Shown here in pieces: positions 60,985-64,000 of a DNA stretch of 64,000 nucleotides. The first letter of the stretch is position 1. Every line of letters begins with the position of its first letter. Both the position numbers and the translations under genes were made by a program. This DNA comes from Paucilactobacillus oligofermentans DSM 15707 = LMG 22743 (lineage in GTDB: Bacteria; Bacillota; Bacilli; Lactobacillales; Lactobacillaceae). Under the pieces are notes generated by a model that was given only the letters and a program-made list of their open reading frames with translations, made no database searches and was not told the DNA's origin. The stretch is from the NCBI RefSeq assembly GCF_001434315.1, contig NZ_AZFE01000031.1, forward strand, positions 652,084 through 716,083, in the 5' to 3' direction.

Positions 60985-62316
60985 GTGAAAGAAGACATTG
61001 AGTTAAAGCGATCATTAGGATTATGGTCAGCATTAGCATTAGTTGTGGGGACAGTGATTGGTTCCGGAATCTTTTTTAAGCAAGGATCAGTTTTAGACAG
61101 TGCTGGATCATCAACAATGGCATTATTAGCTTGGGTAGTCGGTGGGGTGATAACTTTAACCGCGGGGCTGACGATTGCTGAAATTGGGGCACAACTACCA
61201 TACACTGGTGGACTATACATTTATATGGAAAAAATTTATGGTCGAGTACTTGGTTTTTTGTCAGGGTGGATGCAAATTATTGTCTATGGACCCGCCATTA
61301 TTGCATCACTAGCTGGGTACTTAGCGCTACTATTAGTTAATTTCTTTGGACTCGGTGAAGCGTGGCTGATTCCACTGGCAATTTTTTCGATGATCTTAAT
61401 CGGTGGTTTAAATATGTTAGATAATCGATTAGGCGCCGCCTTTGCGATCATTACAACACTCGCTAAATTATTACCGATTGCGGCGATTATCATTTTTGGA
61501 ATTTTTTATGGTCACCAAGGAGCGATTGGGCAAACAATTACCCAAGTCCATCAAAGCTCAGGAACCTTTGGAGTAGCCGTCTTAGCTACGTTATTTGGTT
61601 ATGATGGTTGGATTTTAATTGCTAATTTAGGTGGTGAAATTAAAAATCCACAACGAATTTTACCGCGCGCAATTGTGATGGGTCTGGTATTTGTCTTAGT
61701 CGTTTATACTGCGGTGACTTTTGGGGTCTTCAATGCTATTCCAGCGAAAATGGTTAGTAAATTAGGTGATAATACCACGATTTATCTAGCACAACAGGCT
61801 TTTGGGACCATTGGTGGTCGGTTGCTGAACATTGGGGTAATTATCTCGATTATGGGTTGTATGAATGGGAAAATCATGACATTTCCACGGATTATGTATG
61901 CGATGGCCAAGCGAAATGATTTACCATTTTCAAAGCAATTAGCTTATTTAAATCCAAAAACGCATGCGCCAATGATTTCCACAGTGGTAATTTTAGTAAT
62001 TGCTGCTTTGATGGTAACTTTTTCAAATGCGGATTATCTATCTAATTTATGTATCTTTACCGTATATTGTTTCTATATTGCTGCGTTTATCGGTGTCTTT
62101 ATTTTAAGACGGCGGGAACATGGTAATGAACGTCCATTTTCAACGCCATTATATCCATTAACCCCAATCATTGCGATTGCCGGTGCGTTGTTTGTTACCA
62201 TTAGCCAAATTTTTAATGATCCATTGGGCTCGTTTGTCTCATTAGGAATTGTTGCAGTTGGTCTACCGGTTTTTTATTTAGTAAAGAAATATACTAATCA
62301 AAGTAATGAAATTTAA
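60985..62316 (+). CDS. APC-family amino acid permease
   Basis: About 443 residues with 12 membrane helices. The first helix has the substrate-binding GTVIGSGIFFKQG motif, and the sixth LFGYDGWILIANLGGEI resembles LAT-type serine/threonine exchangers and SteT. It exchanges or imports neutral amino acids. GTG at 60985 is eight bases after GGAGGAGG; a TTG further upstream would lie inside that ribosome site. The sequence TTTGGAGGAG (60966-60975) pairs fully with the small RNA loop. Confidence 0.9.
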   Translation: MKEDIELKRSLGLWSALALVVGTVIGSGIFFKQGSVLDSAGSSTMALLAWVVGGVITLTAGLTIAEIGAQLPYTGGLYIYMEKIYGRVLGFLSGWMQIIVYGPAIIASLAGYLALLLVNFFGLGEAWLIPLAIFSMILIGGLNMLDNRLGAAFAIITTLAKLLPIAAIIIFGIFYGHQGAIGQTITQVHQSSGTFGVAVLATLFGYDGWILIANLGGEIKNPQRILPRAIVMGLVFVLVVYTAVTFGVFNAIPAKMVSKLGDNTTIYLAQQAFGTIGGRLLNIGVIISIMGCMNGKIMTFPRIMYAMAKRNDLPFSKQLAYLNPKTHAPMISTVVILVIAALMVTFSNADYLSNLCIFTVYCFYIAAFIGVFILRRREHGNERPFSTPLYPLTPIIAIAGALFVTISQIFNDPLGSFVSLGIVAVGLPVFYLVKKYTNQSNEI

Positions 62317-62325
62317 CTTGTTATA

Positions 62326-62376
62326 AAAAGGGCTCCAGAGTAATTAGATTTTATCTAACTACTTAGGAGCCCTTTT
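62326..62376. terminator. Bidirectional terminator
   Basis: AAAAGGGCTCC at the left pairs with GGAGCCCTTTT at the right, with an inner GTA-ATTAGAT/ATCTAAC stem. It lies between the convergent permease and adhesin genes. Confidence 0.85.
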
Positions 62377-62395
62377 ATTATTGGATAAGGATTTA

Positions 62396-64000
62396 TTAAT
62401 GTTGTTTTTTAATTTCGATACCTAAGAATGACATGATCATCATTAACATAGATAGACCAGCTACCAACATCAAAGGTGATGATTTTTCACCTGTTTGGGG
62501 TAGCGTATTGGTAGTTGTGGTAACTACCGGATTAGCAGTAGTTGTAACTGGTGTTACTGTATTTTTTGTAGGCGCAGTTGGAATGACTGCAACGGGTTGA
62601 GTAACTGTGGGTTGTTTAGGCGTTACTGATACTTCATCGGTTGTCTTTGGGGTTGTTGTATCAGTGGTAGTCGTGGGTGCATTCTTGGTATAAACCACGG
62701 TGTATTCCGCATCAGTATCACCCAATTTAGCGGTTTGATCAGTGGTAGCTTGCGCTGGATTAGTAGTAACAGTATAGCCGTTAATTACGGGGTTAGCTTG
62801 ATGTCCTAAAATATCATTAGTTGAAGTCGTCGTGGTTTTACCAGTGACGGCATCAGTTGAAGTAGTAAAGTCGGCCTGACTAGTAAAGTCATTAGCTAAT
62901 TGATTACCGTCAGCATCAACATAATGAATGGTTTTATTAACTGTATCAGTCGTAGTCGTTGGTGTGTTCTTCGTATAAATTACGGTGTATTCAGCATCAG
63001 TATCACCCGATTTAACGGTTTGATCAGTGGTTGCTTCCGCTGGGTTAGTAGTAACTGTATACCCAGGAATTTCAGGGTTAACTTGGTGACCTAAAACATC
63101 ATTAGTTGAACTCGTCGTGGTTTTACCAGTGACGGCATCAGTTGAAGTAGTAAAGTCGGCTGAACTAGTGAAATCATCAGCCAGTTTATTACCGTCAGCA
63201 TCAACATAGTGAACGGTTTTATTAACCGTGTCAGTGGTAATTATTGGGGCGTTCTTGGTATAAACCACAGTGTATTCCGTATCGGTATCACCTGATTTAA
63301 CGGTTTGATCAGTGGTTGCTTCCGTTGGATTAGTAGTAATTGTATAGCCGTTAATTACCGGGTTAGCTTGATGACCTAAGACATCATTAGTTGAAGTCGT
63401 CGTTGTTTTACCAGTAACGGCATCGGTTGAAGAAGTGAAGTCGGCTGAACTAGTAAAGTCATTAGCTAATTGATTACCATCAGCATCAACGTAATGAACG
63501 ATCTTATTAACCGTATCAGTCGTAGTCGTTGGGGAATTCTTGGTATAAACCACGGTATATTCCGTATCGGTGTCACCTGATTTAACGGTTTGATCAGTGG
63601 TAGCGGCTGCTGGATTAGTAGTAACAGTATAGCCGTTAATTACCGGGTTAGCTTGATGACCTAAGACATCATTAGTTGAAGTCGTCGTGGCTTTACCAGT
63701 TACGGCATCAGTTGAAGTAGTAAAGTTGGCTGAACTAGTGAAATCATCAGCCATTTTATTCCCATCAACATCAACGTAATGAACAGTTTTATTAACTGTG
63801 TCAGTGGTAATCGTTGGCGAATTTTTGGTATAAACTACGTTGTATTCCGTATCAGTATCACCCAATTTAGCGGTTTGATCAGTAGTAGCTTCAGTTGGAT
63901 TAGTAGTAACAGTGTAGCCATTAATTACTGGATTAGCTTGATGACCTAAAACATCATTAGTTGAAGTCGTCGTGGTTTTACCAGTAACGGCATCAGTTGA
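62396..64000 (-). CDS. LPXTG-anchored repeat adhesin, Mub-like, C-terminal part
   Basis: The gene is open to base 64000 and its start lies beyond the window. The visible part has five to six tandem repeats of 95 residues (285 bases), each running VNKTVHYVDADGNKLADDF, TDAVTGKTTTTSTNDVLGH, NPVINGYTVTTNP and YTVVYTKN. They resemble the Mub B2-like/MucBP domains of Lactobacillus mucus-binding proteins. A Pro/Thr-rich wall stretch, the sortase signal LPQTGE, a membrane helix and a KKQH tail follow. It is a cell-wall-anchored surface protein. Confidence 0.9.
   Translation of the reverse strand, partial: STDAVTGKTTTTSTNDVLGHQANPVINGYTVTTNPTEATTDQTAKLGDTDTEYNVVYTKNSPTITTDTVNKTVHYVDVDGNKMADDFTSSANFTTSTDAVTGKATTTSTNDVLGHQANPVINGYTVTTNPAAATTDQTVKSGDTDTEYTVVYTKNSPTTTTDTVNKIVHYVDADGNQLANDFTSSADFTSSTDAVTGKTTTTSTNDVLGHQANPVINGYTITTNPTEATTDQTVKSGDTDTEYTVVYTKNAPIITTDTVNKTVHYVDADGNKLADDFTSSADFTTSTDAVTGKTTTSSTNDVLGHQVNPEIPGYTVTTNPAEATTDQTVKSGDTDAEYTVIYTKNTPTTTTDTVNKTIHYVDADGNQLANDFTSQADFTTSTDAVTGKTTTTSTNDILGHQANPVINGYTVTTNPAQATTDQTAKLGDTDAEYTVVYTKNAPTTTTDTTTPKTTDEVSVTPKQPTVTQPVAVIPTAPTKNTVTPVTTTANPVVTTTTNTLPQTGEKSSPLMLVAGLSMLMMIMSFLGIEIKKQH

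Overview
The window spans the replication origin of a low-GC Gram-positive bacterium of the family Lactobacillaceae. The order rpsF-gyrA-gyrB-recF-yaaA-dnaN-dnaA-oriC-rpmH-rnpA-yidC-khpB-mnmE-mnmG is the classical Firmicutes origin order. RexAB-type recombination nuclease, Mub-like LPXTG surface repeats, an isoleucine 2-epimerase-like enzyme and XylP/XylQ/XylR-like sugar genes point to lactobacilli. The species is not resolved. Genes left of oriC lie on the minus strand and most housekeeping genes to the right on the plus strand, so both sets run with the replication forks.

Layout. 1-9062: start of rpsF, then gyrase, recF, yaaA, dnaN and dnaA. 7581-7745 and 9063-9480: the two halves of a bipartite oriC; the first has a box, GC-cluster, trinucleotide and AT-rich order like a DnaA-trio unwinding module. 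9557-15348: rpmH to mnmG. 15605-24434: an MFS antiporter-like protein, aldo/keto reductase, signal peptidase, Asp/Glu racemase, a perfect parS, a dicarboxylate/amino acid symporter, murE and asnB. 24489-26353: an L,D-transpeptidase gene flanked by two related small RNA genes, followed by a Ser-rich anchored protein. 26484-31876: an AT-rich, probably acquired GH42-MFS-GH5-AraC operon. 32332-40671: a GPH symporter, ROK kinase and GntR regulator, GH1 6-phospho-beta-glucosidase, ROK repressor and GH31 alpha-xylosidase, with recognisable operators and cre sites. 40789-46251: a nuclease, GH13 glucosidase with LacI regulator, an unlisted 44-residue membrane protein, and cardiolipin synthase. 46419-46722: a free-standing structured RNA gene whose promoter contains a cre site. 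46765-59425: isoleucine 2-epimerase-like enzyme, rexB-rexA (with a second parS inside rexA), guaC, purA-purB. 59543-64000: a membrane-anchored protein with an HExxH motif, an APC transporter, and the C-terminal part of a large repeat adhesin that runs off the window.

How it fits together. The sugar genes look like a kit for plant beta-glucosides and xyloglucan-type fragments: beta-galactosidase, GH5 beta-glucanase, alpha-xylosidase, glucoside kinase and phospho-beta-glucosidase, under local repressors plus CcpA.

The most novel-looking item is the pair of paralogous small RNAs at about 24527-24647 and 25484-25602. Each has a TTCAYA-N5-TTCACA direct repeat nine bases before the -10, a hairpin that displays CCTCC (complementary to Shine-Dalgarno sequences), a second hairpin kept by compensatory changes, and an intrinsic terminator. 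They resemble in design, though not obviously in sequence, the CiaR-controlled csRNAs of streptococci.
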